From: Diphasiastrum complanatum
Lineage: Eukaryota > Streptophyta > Lycopodiopsida > Lycopodiales > Lycopodiaceae
NCBI GenBank assembly: GCA_029204225.1
Contig: CM055092.1
Coordinates: forward strand, 40,762,016 to 40,826,015
Length of the DNA: 64,000 bases
Direction of reading: 5' to 3'
The translations under genes were made by a program, and so were the position numbers. A model generated the notes under the pieces. The model had not been told where the DNA came from, made no database searches, and worked only from the letters and a program-made list of their open reading frames with translations. Positions within the stretch are counted from its first letter, which is position 1. Every line of letters starts with the position of its first letter. Positions 21,546-32,657 of this stretch are shown piece by piece.

Positions 21546-22348
21546 CTTCGAAACTGAAAGAGAGCTACCTTAACTTCTGAAGGAAAAAAGTCTAAAAGAC
21601 TAATTTACAACTGTACAAGGGAAAGGAAAGATGACTTAGCTGTTTCTGAGGACTGTACTTCCAAAGAAAGAATGAAGAGGAACCCTTTCAGCTCTTTTCC
21701 CCAAAATTTCAGACCTGCTGTTCCGAAAAATGCCAGTTTGAGGCTTCAAAACGGTACTAAATTTCCCGGTTTTTTGAGGATAGTAGCTCGCTGGTCTGAT
21801 TGCAATCCAACTTGTCCACAAAAAGGCAAATCTGAAGTCCAAAAACCCTTCTGAGTTCTGAAATTTCAGAAGTCTCCTACTCGCTGATCTGGTAGAAATC
21901 CTCTTGCTCCAAATCTCTGACGTTGGGGCCCAAAAACTTGTTCAAAAACCAGATTTTCAGAAGCACTGGCAGCGCTGGCCCTGCTCCTCTTTTTTGGCTT
22001 CCAACTCGCTGAAAACCAGTAACTTTTTCCCTGGAAATCGGATGTAGGTCTCTGACTGTACAGCGATGGAGGTGCTGGCTTCTTCCTACTCTAATTTCGC
22101 TGGGAAAACTACGAAAAATCCTCTGAAGTCAGTGAGAAACAGCTGTTTTTTCAGCGAGTTACCTACACTTGGAATCTGACTCCTTGCTACTGTGATTTCT
22201 CAGTGGAAATCAGAAGTTTGAAGGCTGCTCCTACAGCGATCCTCCTCCTCTATTCCTCTCTGAGAATCTGAGAAACACTTCCTATCTTATGATAGCTTTC
22301 TCTACTGCTGTCCTAAACTCCCTAGGATGGAGATGGCTCTGATACCAG
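21546..22348 (-). mobile_element. Gy-B leader and primer-binding site
   Basis: Untranslated leader between the LTR and gag. Minus-strand TGGTATCAGAGCC (22335-22347) is a primer-binding site complementary to initiator Met-tRNA, one base from the LTR. Confidence 0.85.
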
Positions 22349-22706
22349 TGTAATAGATCCTAACACCACAGTAGGGCAAACACTAACTGATCCACCCAAC
22401 CTTGCCTACTCCCTGATATAGAGTAAGCCCCTCCTAGCCCAGTGTGAGGACTGGTAGCATGCTACTGCCAAGTGTCGGCCACGTGGCACTGACGTGGCCG
22501 ACTGCACGTCGGGACCCAACTGGGGGCCCTATCCTGCTGACAGGGTCCCTAGGCTGTGTTAGGCCCGCCATGGCTATGGACCGTGCTGGGGCACACTATT
22601 CACACTGTCTTGCCCTGTTGGTCATGTACGCTGGACACGACCCTGACTGTGGTATCTGACCTATCTGTGTTCTCTAGGGTTCGGCACTGGTTACGAGCTC
22701 GTAACA
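22349..22706 (-). mobile_element. Gy-B 5' LTR (358 bp)
   Basis: TG...CA bounded and nearly identical to the other Gy-B LTRs. With the PBS and gag to its left it is a 5' LTR on the minus strand. Its outer end (22706) abuts the Gy-B integrase fragment in the opposite orientation. Confidence 0.9.
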
Positions 22707-23523
22707 AGTATTCCATCATCTCCATACTAAACTTAATATGAGTACCACAGACCATCCACAGACGGACGGTCAAACAAAGAGGGTAAATCAGGTGCTGGAG
22801 GATATGCTTCGTGCATACGTCAGCAAGAAGCAAACTAATTGGGAGGAGTATCTCTCGATATTAGAGTTTGCTTACAACAGTACCAAACATTCAGCTACGG
22901 GATACAGCCCATTTATGCTGATGTCCGGTTTTCAGCCACGCTCACCCACAGCTGTAGGGTTTAAACAAGAAAAAGTTGAAGCAGCTAGAAACTTTTTAGA
23001 GGACCTAAACCAAATGATAGAACATGCTAAGCGTAGCATCAGGCAATCCCAAGATCGAACCAGGCATTATGCAGATCCGCACAGACGGGATGTGCAGTTC
23101 TCCACTGGTGAGAAAGTCTACTTGAGAGTCCCAGTCGACTCTAAAACCCTCAAATCAGGAGTGTGTGCTAAGTTGTCTCCAAGGTATTGTGGTCCCTTTA
23201 CCATCAGTAGGAGACTAGGTGAGGTCACCTATGAGCTAGAACTCCCACACAGCAGTAAGGTTTTTCCAGTCTTTCATGTAAGTCAGTTACAAAAAGCCTT
23301 AACCAGATCAGACAATCTGGTAGGGGACAGTGTTCTAGTTCTCCCATTGGATCCTCAGCAACCTCCACATGAACCAGAGGAGATTCTTGATAGTAGAGAG
23401 ACGCAGACTCGTCATACTCTATATCGGAATGATCAGCCTGTTGAGAATGCCACTTGGGAAAGAGGCAGTGTCCTTCGCAAGGTGTTTCCAGACTTTGTCT
23501 TAGAGGACCAAGACGGTTCTTAA
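22707..23523 (+). pseudogene. Gy-B integrase C-terminal half with chromodomain-like end
   Basis: In-frame from the first bases after the LTR: VFHHLHTKLNMSTTDHPQTDG, then QTKRVNQVLEDMLRAY (last catalytic acid replaced or shifted: K in place of E), WEEYLSILEFAYNSTKHSATG, the C-terminal SH3-like part (VYLRVPVDSKTLKSG; KLSPRYCGPFTI; VFPVFHVSQLQKAL) and a chromodomain-like end (PEEILDSRETQTRHTLYRND). Stop at 23521-23523, followed by polypurine tract AAGGGGGAGGGAG. The integrase zinc finger and first catalytic residues are missing because a second Gy-B LTR is joined exactly here. Confidence 0.85.
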
Positions 23524-23534
23524 GGGGGAGGGAG

Positions 23535-23891
23535 TGTTACGAGCTCGTGACCAATGCCGAACCCTAGAGAACACAGATAGGTCAGATACCGCAGTAGGGT
23601 CGTGTCCAGCGTACACGACCAACAAGGCAAGACAGTGTGAGTAGTGTGCCCCAACACGGTCCATAGCCATGGCAGGCCTAACACAGCCTAGGGACCTTGT
23701 CAGCAAGATAGGGCTCCCAATTGGGTCCCGACGTGCAGTCGGCCACGTCAGTGACACGTGGACGACACTTGCCAGTTGCCTGCTACCAGTCCTCACACTG
23801 GGCTAGGAGGGGCTTACTCTATATTAGGGAGTAGGCAAGGTTGGGTGGATCAGTTAGTGTTTGACCTACTGTGGTGTTAGGATCTATTACA
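23535..23891 (+). mobile_element. Gy-B 3' LTR (357 bp)
   Basis: TGTTACGAGCTC...CTATTACA, directly after the polypurine tract, followed by GAGAG (23892-23896), the target duplication that matches CTCTC at 31013-31017 on the other side of the rearrangement. Confidence 0.9.
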
Positions 23892-23896
23892 GAGAG

Positions 23897-25386
23897 TCAT
23901 ATCTTGTACGACGTCATTAGGTCTTCCATCCTGTTCCCGGAGGCCCCCCAGCATGTCGTTACGGTGGTGACGGACAATGCCACCAACTGCGTTCAGATGG
24001 GTGTCCTCCTAGAGGCCGAGTTTCCCACATCGACCATACCCCCTGTGCAGCGCACGGCAGGCCATCTTCCGCAAGGCCCTCTTCCTGATGACTTTTGTCA
24101 CCAGGAAGAGGCGTGTTCTTCCCATGTTCCGGGTGTTCAGCCATTTGGACCTCCGGAAGCTAGCCCCCACACGCTTTGCTTTCGACTTGGTGGTGATCGA
24201 CCGTCTGATCAGGTGCAGGGCACAACTTCTACAGATGGTTGCCAGTGATCTTTGGCATACCAGTACATTTCAGCACACTGAGGATGGGGAGCACTTTTCT
24301 TCCACGGTGAGGGGAGACCAGTTCTGGAGGGATGCGCAGACATTGTCAGGACTCCTTCGACCACTCTACATTGTGCTCTGCATGGCTGACAGTGAGGGGT
24401 CCACACTTGGACTGGTGTATGAGCTCATGGACCGGATCGGACAGTTCTTGCAGCTGCCCATCTTGCAGCCAGAGAGGTAAGCAGTATAGCAATGTAATTG
24501 GTCTTTATCTTTTCAGTGGTTGCTAGTTTGTTTTTCTGTCGATGTTACATTTTTTTCAAAATTTGCTTCGACTTCATGCAGGATGACGGAGCTGAAGTTC
24601 ATTTGGGAGACGCGGTGGAACTACTTTCACAGGAGTATCCACAGCGTTGCACACATCTTGCATTTCCTCTTCCTCTCTCCGACACAGATATCAAACAGGG
24701 AGCTCGAGTCGGATTGGCTTGAGTACATCTACAGGGTGGGTCCACACATTGGCTTGGATCCTATCAGACTCATGGAGGAGCTAGCTGCATTTCGTTTCGG
24801 CATGGGCACGTTCGGTCACCCGGCTGCTCAGGATTCAGAGAGGAGGCAGCTCCCCATTACCTGGTGGACCATGTTCGGTAGCACCTATCCCTCCATACAG
24901 CGTCTTGCACTGCGGGTCCTTTCACAGGTATGCATCTCATCTCATCCTCTCTTGCTGTGTTTCGTTGACATTCCACCCATGCACATGTGCTGAACCATTT
25001 CATTGCACATACCACAGGATTGCACTGCCTCCGTGTGTGAGCGTAATTGGAGCACATGGGCCCTCGTTCACACGAGGAGAAGAAACAGGCTGTCAGTGAA
25101 TCAGCTCGAGCGGTTGGTGTTCTGTAGCACCAACGCACATCTCACCAGGAGACTGCCGACCATTATGAGCGCATTGCAGGTGATGGGCTATTCTCCCATA
25201 GCATGTTGGTTGACGTCTTACTAAAATGTAGGTTTCAATTTCTGATCAAGTTTTTCTCCTGACCTTGCGGACGAAGATATCTGATTTGGAGCGCCAGGTT
25301 GACTTGCCTACGGACAACGTCCATCCCATGCCTGCAGATGACTTGGGCACACAGTTGATGGCAGAGAGAGAGAGGGAGCTTGTTGA

Positions 25387-25475
<89 letters not shown>

Positions 25476-26956
25476 GCTTGAGCACAGAGAGCCCCCATTG
25501 TATGAGGCGGATAAGCCAGTTTCAGAGGATGAGCATGATGAGGATGAGCCCATTTGGGTTGTGTTTGCCAGATCAGAGAGGGATGAGGCAGATGATACAG
25601 GTGCAGAGCACACGCCATGGGCAGGGGTCACAGGTGATACAGGTCACAGAGTGGGATGAGGCAGTTGATACAGGTGCAGAGCACACGCCACGTGGCAGAG
25701 GTTGGGCACATTGCACAGGTTATATTGGGAGACAGGCAGGGCACACAGGGGGGGCCAGTGGCATAACTACCTATGTCGATATGATGGAGGAGGCTCTTGA
25801 TAGAGGGCAAAGTGATTTGAATGCCGGTCCCGCCGCATCTGCTTGGATGCATGCAGTATAGAGTCATGGTCGTTACTACGACAACACACCAAAGGAGGCA
25901 CCAGATGACTTTGATTGCACCGATTGGGAGGCAATGCAGGGTCTACAAGGTGCACATGATGAGGCACGTGTTGATTCAGGGGATGGTGCACAGGATGAGG
26001 CCCAGAGCCCAGAGCATTTGTATTCAGATGCCCAGCTAGACGGCTTGATTGCCACATTGGATTCAGAGGCCCAGCAGATGCCGAGTGTCAAGGCACCCCC
26101 ATCATCTCTTGCCAGCATGCCATACACAGAGTCCCAGCCAGAGCAGCCACATGAGGTGCCTCCAGTTCCTCCAGTTCCTCAGAGGGTATATGTGCGCTGC
26201 ACAGCACCTCCAGTGCCACCGATGCCATTGAGGCATGCAGCCCCTCCATCGCTGTCCACTTCTGCAGCACCAGGTCTCCATGGCAGGCCACCATTTGTGC
26301 CCCCTCCTTCAGTGGCAGCACCCACTTCACATCCGCCTCCTTTGGCAGCACCCACTCCACTGGCTCCCCCTTTGGCAGCACCCAAGATGTACCAATACCG
26401 GCCACCCCAGCGCCCCTTTCAATACATATCGTCGCTGTACTTGCCTCCTGCACAGCCAGTTCCTCCACCTGCAGCAGCCCCACGGGCACACACTCCACGA
26501 GCTCATCCTCCTCGCTCAGGTGCACAGGGAGTTCCATCTTTTGCTTCCCTATCCCAGCCGGCCTCAGCTTGGGCCCAGCCTAGCCAGCCAGGTGATTTGC
26601 ATGGGGGTGATGAGGCATTGACAGCTCCTCTTGTCCGCAAGAGAAGGAGAAGGCCCAAGGGTGCACCGAACAAGAAAGGCAAGGCACAGAAACTGCCAGG
26701 GAAGAGAGGACAACCACGCAGGGCTCCAGGTACAGCTAGAGGTGCAGGGTCACAACCAGCTGGAGCAGGTGTTGTTGGTTTGGCTTGCTTGGGGGCTGAT
26801 GCGGAGGCAGATTGGGATGATGCTAGTGACAAGTCTTCCTCCTCGGATACACAGGCCATGCCAGTTCCAAACAGGCACAGATATCGGCTGCGAGAGTCAG
26901 CTCAGGGCCCTGAGTTGTCTTCGGAGCATTCTTCTGAGCCAGAGCCAGAGCATTGA
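23897..26956 (+). pseudogene. hAT-B copy 2 transposase, central and C-terminal part
   Basis: Continues exactly where the minus-strand N-terminal part (31018-32270) stops. It has VVTDNATNCVQMGVLL with the catalytic aspartate intact, several frame breaks near 24030-24110, the middle region (24120-24480), introns at about 24478-24581, 24928-25017 and 25181-25270, the dimerisation region (ITWWTMFGSTYPSIQRLALRVL; VCERNWSTWALVHTRRRNRLS) and the long tail to TGA at 26954. The acceptor before the tail exon reads GCGG instead of the GCAG seen in copy 1, so splicing there is probably lost. Tail residues include the acidic block, proline-rich region and two AT-hook-like motifs (RRPKGAPNKKG, weakened; KRGQPRRAPG). 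Confidence 0.85.
25389..25470. repeat. (GA)n expansion inside the hAT-B tail exon
   Basis: 82 bp of pure GA in frame, encoding alternating Arg-Glu. Copy 1 has only MREGG at this point and the copy at the right window edge has a short run, so the tract expanded after the copies separated. Confidence 0.9.
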
Positions 26957-27536
26957 TTGTGGCTCTGTTATTTTAGTTTCAATAGTTGTTTCTAGCAGAC
27001 GGTCGACCATTGTACTCAGACCATTTTTCACATTATATTCAATGTTTGGCGTACTTTATTTGCTGCACATTGTGCGTATGTCGTTCTGTACATGTGATGC
27101 TGTATTTCCAGTTTCATGTCAAATTCTATGTGCATGTGTGAATCGTATTTTCAACTAATTTCGATTGAAGAGAATAATAGCTTCACAAAAATGCACCTAC
27201 AAACTGATCATTGATGCCATAGCAAACTGATAGCACATGCACTCCAAACGATCATGAGCATAGCAATTACCCCTACGCCCCAAACCCGTGATGGCATTTC
27301 ATAAACACAAGTATTACATTGCATTTAGAACAATACAGAGATTGCATTTCACATGACCAGGCTCGCTTTGCACAAAAAACAACTATATATTGATTCAACC
27401 GTTGTATCAAGATAACATCACATATCCCGTCTTTTTTTTAAGCAACTATCTAGTTATTTGCCGCACCCTAAACTGCCGAAACTTACATAGCAACAGTCCG
27501 CCACGTACGACTGGACCTTATCTATTCTAAACATGC
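26957..27536. mobile_element. hAT-B copy 2 intergenic spacer
   Basis: 580-bp AT-rich spacer between the transposase stop and the ORF2 stop, homologous to 19790-20299. No further feature. Confidence 0.6.
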
Positions 27537-27674
27537 CTACGGATCCTCCACCGACTCCTCGCCCTCGTCGGGTGCATTGTTCTGTCGCTCTCGCTCTGCC
27601 TCCTGGTCAGCCCGACGTCTAGCCGCCCTTTCCCTGACCATGATGAGCTGTCATCGTGTGAAGTTCATTCCGAT
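27537..27674 (-). pseudogene. hAT-B ORF2, C-terminal part (copy 2)
   Basis: Minus strand, ending in TAG at 27537. Reads IGMNFTR-stop-QLIMVRERAARRRAD and then QEAERERQNNAP and an acidic end GEESVEDP. Aligns with 10845-10979. Charged, probably helical; no recognised domain. Upstream, at about 27675, the sequence becomes Gy-B gag/protease at a short overlap (CAACTTTCCC). Confidence 0.55.
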
Positions 27675-28243
27675 CAACTTTCCCATGCATACGTACTAGG
27701 TCATGCAGCCCAAAGCTGAAGGGTCTCGCTAGCATTGCAGAGGTCATCTGGCAACAATGTTCATGATCTTCATGATACACTTTGATCTCGGAAGCTGCCG
27801 AGTCACTGGGGAAACATACAGTCTGAACAAGATGAACTTGTTTCTTATCTTTTTTAGTGAAAGGCCCCTTGGGACACTGTCTGACTGTGTGTCCCTTGCC
27901 CATACACACAAAGCACAAACGTTCTTGTTTGGCTTTCTCAAAATCATCTGGTTTTAAGGGCTGTATGAGTGAAGGGCGTTTCTGAGGAGCTTCACTTTTA
28001 AATTTGTCTTCTTTCTTTCTTTTTGAAAATTTCTTTTTAAATTGAGGAGGCTGCTCAGAAAGTGGCTGCTGTCTCGCCCTCTTCCTACCCACTGAATCAT
28101 CATAGATTTGAGCATATCTGAGAGCTTGCTCAAGGGTAGTAGGTGAGTTTCTCTGGACCTCTACTTTATATTCATCTTTAAGGCCACGGACAAATCCCCT
28201 GATTTTCTGATAGTCATCCATGTTTTTAATCTTTAAAATTGCA
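27675..28243 (-). pseudogene. Gy-B gag C-terminal segment, partial duplicate
   Basis: Repeats the part of gag from AILKIKNMDDYQKIRG through the zinc knuckle (CFVCMGKGHTVRQCP) to MHGKV at the start of protease. It is attached behind the protease/RT-start segment of the neighbouring copy, so on the minus strand gag-protease is followed by a second partial gag. Confidence 0.8.
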
Positions 28244-29902
28244 GACCATAGGGCTGTTGGGAACATCATGCTCCCCATGCAACTGGATCTCTTGGCCTTT
28301 ATGCTGAAAGCTGAGGGTGTTCTCCTGATAGTTTTTGTGGAGGGAAGGTCCTAAACTGTAGAGCCAATCTCTCCCGAGAACAATGTCTGTTCGATCCAGG
28401 TGCATTATCTGAAAGTTTATTTCATCTTGGTACCCCTGAATACCAAGATTTAACTTACTTACCATAGTTTCCCATATTTTTTTATCTTCACCCTTAGCTA
28501 ATGAAACTATGTACCTATGCTGACTAGGTACTTCTGGTAGTTTTAGCTTTTTAACCAGGGTGTGGTTGATGAAATTATGGGTTGCCCCATCATCAACCAT
28601 GACTCTTACTGACTGGTTACCAACTTTCCCATGCATACGTACTAGGTCATGCGGCCCAAAGCTGAAGGGTCTCGCTAGCATTGCAGAGGTCAGCTGGCAA
28701 CAATGTTCATGATCTTCATGATACACTTTGATCTCGGAAGCTGCCGAGTCACTGGGGAAACATACAGTTTGAACAAGATGAACTTGTTTTTTATCTTTTT
28801 TATCTTTTTTAGTGAAAGGCCCCTTGGGACACTGTCTGACTGTGTGTCCCTTGCCCATACACACAAAGCACAAACGTTCTTGTTTGGCTTTCTCAAAATC
28901 ATCTGGTTTTAAGGGCTGTATGAGTGAAGGGCGTTTCTGAGGAGCTTCACTTTTAAATTTGTCTTCTTTCTTTCTTTTTAAAAATTTCTTTTTAAATTGA
29001 AAGTCTTTCTGAGAAGGCTGCTCAGAAAGTGGCTGTTGTCTCGCCTTCTTCCTACCCACTGAATCATCATAGATCTGAGCATATCTGAGAGCTTGTTCAA
29101 GGGTAGTAGGCGAGTTTCTCTGGACCTCTACTTTATATTCATCTTTGAGGCCACGGACAAATCCCCTGATTTTCTGATAATCATCCATATTTTTAATCTT
29201 TAAAATTGCTTCTCGATACTGCGAGATATATTGGATGAGGGACTTGTCCATTACTGTTCTTTCCCAGGCTTCCCAGGTTCTATCAAGTTCATTTTCAGGT
29301 AGGAATTCTCTTAGGAAGGCTTCTTCAAAAGCTTTCCATGACCGGGGAGTCTGCCCAGTCTCCTGGAGATTTAACCATCACTTATAGGCCATAGGCCCTA
29401 GGGAAAGACTGGCCTCAATTGCTTGCAAATGGTCAGGGGTCTGTTTAAGAGCATGAATGTTCTTCCATTTGCTGAGGAAGGTTTGTAGAATATCTGCATT
29501 TCTATCCTTCTCTTCCCCATTAAAAGTAGGAGGCTTTAAATCTTTAAAAACACTGGGGTGAGACCGTATAGTCTCACCTGAAACTGATGGAAATGGAGAA
29601 GGGGACAGCTGAGAAGTGGAGGGAAGGCTTCCTTTCGCGGAACTCAAGATCAAGCTCTTGAGTTCAGCAAACGAGTCATCCACACTGGACCTGAAATTGG
29701 CTAATGCCAACTTCAGTTCATCCACTTCTGTTACCAACTGGAGAAACTGCTCCTTGGTAACCAGTTTGTCGAGTTCTTCGGCGAACTGTTCATGTTCTTC
29801 CAATTCCATGGGTTCCTTACCTTTTCTATAAGCCAAGGCTTCTGTTTCAAGTTCGTCGAAGCCTCTCTCCGGGGGTTGATCAGGTCCCTGAGGAGTGGTC
29901 AT
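28244..29902 (-). pseudogene. gag: Gy-B gag-protease region
   Basis: Gag from MTTPQGPDQPPERGF (29902) to a stop near 29378, resuming in the same reading at 29251: WWLNLQ-type region, MDKSLIQYISQYREAIL, zinc knuckle CFVCMGKGHTVRQCP, then the aspartic protease with VMVDDGATHNFINH (DDGA in place of the usual D-S/T-G) and VLGRDWLYSLG. The frame ends at HDVPNSPMV, before RT. The TGA/TGG change near 29378 (a stop where the other copy has WW) is the main break. RT, RNase H and most of integrase are missing. Confidence 0.8.
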
Positions 29903-30654
29903 TTTCGGAACTGAAGGAGAGGTACCTTAACTTCTGAAAGAAAAAAAGTCTAAAAGACTAATTTACAACTCTACAAGGGAAAAGAAAGATGACTTAGCTG
30001 TTTCTGAGAACTGTACTTCCACAGAGAGAATCGAGAAAAGCCCTTTCAGCTCTTCTTCAACTGCTTTCAGACCTGTGATTCTGAGAAATCCGAATAGGAA
30101 GCACAAGATCTGAAATTTTTTTGCTATCCCCCCTCGCTGATCTGACAACTTTTGTATTGGTACCGAAAAACCAGATTCGAAGCCCAAATCCACTTGCAAA
30201 TCCTGGAAAAATCGAGTAAAATATGGAAAGGATGCAAGAAAAATCCGGAACAAACCAGTTCCTACCCTTGCTGACTGGGAAGCAACCTAACTAGCCCAAT
30301 TTCTTCTGATTTGGGGCCCAAAAAGTGTTCCAATTTCTGATTTTTCCTCGGCTCTAGGAGCGCTGAACCTATACCAAGCTTTCTGCTCTGGCAACGTTGA
30401 GAACTTGCTAAATTTTCACTCGAAAATCAGGATTGAAGCCTAATCTGGCAGCGCTGGACCTGCACCTCTATTTTGCCTCAAATCCCAGGTAAAAAAAGAA
30501 GTTTTCACCACGATTTTCTCAGTATCCTACCGATTTTCCAGCGCTGGCCCTGCTTTGTAGATTTCTGAAAACTTGAAGAAGTTCTGAGCAATCTAGCTAC
30601 TTTCTCCACTGCTAAAAACTAAATTCCCTAGGATGGAGATGGCTCTGATACCAA
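29903..30654 (-). mobile_element. Gy-B leader and primer-binding site (second copy)
   Basis: Leader diverged from the one at 21546-22348. The initiator Met-tRNA PBS is intact (minus-strand TGGTATCAGAGCC, 30641-30653). Confidence 0.8.
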
Positions 30655-31012
30655 TGTAATAGATCCTAACACCACAGTAGGGCAAACACTAACTGATTCA
30701 CCCAACCTTGCCTACTCCCTGATATAGAGTAAGCCCCTCCTAGCCCAGTGTGAGGACTGGTAGCGTGCAACTGCCAAGTGTCGGCCACGTGTCACTCACG
30801 TGGCCGACTGCACGTCGGGACCCAACGGGGAGCCCTATCCTGCTGACAGGGTCCCTAGGCTGTGTTAGGCCCGCCATGGCTATGGACCATGCTGGGGCAC
30901 ACTACTCACACTGTCTTGCCTTGTTGGTCGTGTACGCAGGACACGACCATGACTGTGGTATCTGACCTATCTGTGTTCTCTAGGGTTCGGCACTGGTCAC
31001 GAGCTCGTAACA
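30655..31012 (-). mobile_element. Gy-B 5' LTR (358 bp), second copy
   Basis: TG...CA bounded LTR. Its outer end is followed by CTCTC (31013-31017), i.e. GAGAG on the element strand, the partner of the duplication at 23892-23896. Confidence 0.9.
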
Positions 31013-31017
31013 CTCTC

Positions 31018-32270
31018 CCCCCTCTACTGCAATCCACGGCTCTCAAAAACTGTGTACCCATGCAGCTGGAGACCAAGATGTTGAGGATCGGCCTCCTCCT
31101 AACATCAGTCCAGCCATTGGACATGATGCTGCATCCATATGTGGCCCAGTAGCGACGTAGAGGCTCCATTTCTCTAGACAAGGACTCGACCCTATCTCTC
31201 AGCATGTGTGTGCGGACAACCTCCGAACTAGGGACTCTTCGAGCTAGGGCTGACAGACTGTGCAAGGCGGAATGCCCTTCTGAAGGGCTTAGAATCGGTG
31301 ATGGCAAAAGGTAGGTTCAGCTCGTAAATCAAACTGGCCATTGCCTGTGTGGCCTCTCTGTCCATGTGCGGCTGATGTGCGCTGCGAATGGTCTGCTGCA
31401 CAAGGGCTCTACTTGGTGGGTGACGGGTGGTGGACCTCCAGCATGGTGCACCAATCGTGACGGGAATGGATGATGACGCGATAGGCTGGGCACTAGTGGA
31501 TGCATCGGCTGTAGACGTGGAATGGGGAGAGTGGGATGCACTGGCAGGGATGGATGCAGCAGCATAAGTGGGGTGCACTGGTGGAGGGGCAAGATCTGGC
31601 ATGGGATACGAAAACTGCTGGCTAGGGAGGTCATCCGGATGGGACGGGAAGGAAGAAGGGATCTCATCCACATCCTCGAAGGCCTCGTTAGTAGCATCCT
31701 GGGCCTGCTCGGGTGGCGGGGAGTCCATGAGAAAATCGTAAACTGGGGGCGTGCGAGCAACAGGACGTGGTGGTGGAACCGCAGTGGCAACTGGCGGACG
31801 CGATGGGACGAGATCCACCGGAATGGGTGCAGATGGGGGTGTGTGTGGTGGAACTGTGTGAGGGGGATGAGCGGCAATGGGATGGGATGAGTATGCACTC
31901 CCTCTTCTCGTGCGTGCCAGCCAAGCAGGCAACAACTCTGGGTCAGCCACATAAGGGGCGGTGCAAAACCGGAGAACGCCCTCCGAAATGGTGTTCTCCC
32001 CGCCACGAGACGTGGCCCGTAGGTGTCCAGTAGTCGCTGCCTGTCGAGGACGGACATGCTGCCACAAGGGGCAGCATTTAAGGTGGCACCATTTTTGGCG
32101 CGTGCACCGAGCAGGTGGCCTTTAAGGCGAGTGAGGGACACAGCAAATTCGACTAGGCAGTATCGACAACGCACGATCTTCTGACCGGTCTTGTTGGTCT
32201 TGTCGGCAACCCGCCTGACAATGTCCACCTCCACCTCGTCCCACAGACCGGAAAGGTCGGATTGCACCAT
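31018..32270 (-). pseudogene. hAT-B copy 2 transposase, N-terminal part (BED finger to DUF659)
   Basis: From the ATG at 32270 (MVQSDLSGLWDEVEVD). BED-type finger CRYCLVEF...LKGHL, the conserved CGSMSVLDRQRLLDTYGP block, a one-base deletion near 32010 that shifts frame, a proline/serine-rich linker, then SNGWTDVRRRPILNILVSS (N for the D of copy 1's SDGWTD) and the end at AVDCSRGGR, where the Gy-B LTR begins. The rest of the gene is on the other strand at 23897-26956. Between 32271 and 32577 lies the untranslated leader. Confidence 0.85.
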
Positions 32271-32576
32271 TGCGATGGAGAAAACTAGGGAAAAATGCAG
32301 ATGAAGCTAAAGCTGGAAGGATGGATTGTTGTAAAAAAAATAGAAGGGTTCACTGTTGGAGAGATGGAGAAATGGGCGAATGCAGGGTGATGCAAATCAG
32401 ATGCAAGGCAGGGTGTTGCGTGGGCGAAGGGCGACGCAAGGAATCGAAGGCAGGCAGGCAAAAACAACAGCGATGGCAGGGCGGAGAGGGCGCAAAAAAA
32501 TTTCAGAGGAAATGAGAGGGGGGCGGGCAGGTTTAGGTAAAAAAAAATTAAAAGAAAATTAAATAATATATATATT

Positions 32577-32652
32577 AATATATTGTGGTACTGCGGTACC
32601 ATCATGGTACCGCGGTACCAGTATGGTCCCGCGGTATTGGGATCCGCGGTAC
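32577..32652 (-). mobile_element. hAT-B copy 2 subterminal repeats (inner part of the terminus)
   Basis: Variants of GGTACCGCGGTACC in both orientations, matching 14790-14850. Interrupted at 32653-32657 (CCAGT) by Gy-C; continues at 39842-39862. Confidence 0.75.
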
Positions 32653-32657
32653 CCAGT

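Noticed and set aside
22349-31012. A single intact Gy-B element
   Set aside because: LTRs face in different directions, RT and RNase H are absent, and hAT-B sequence lies in between.
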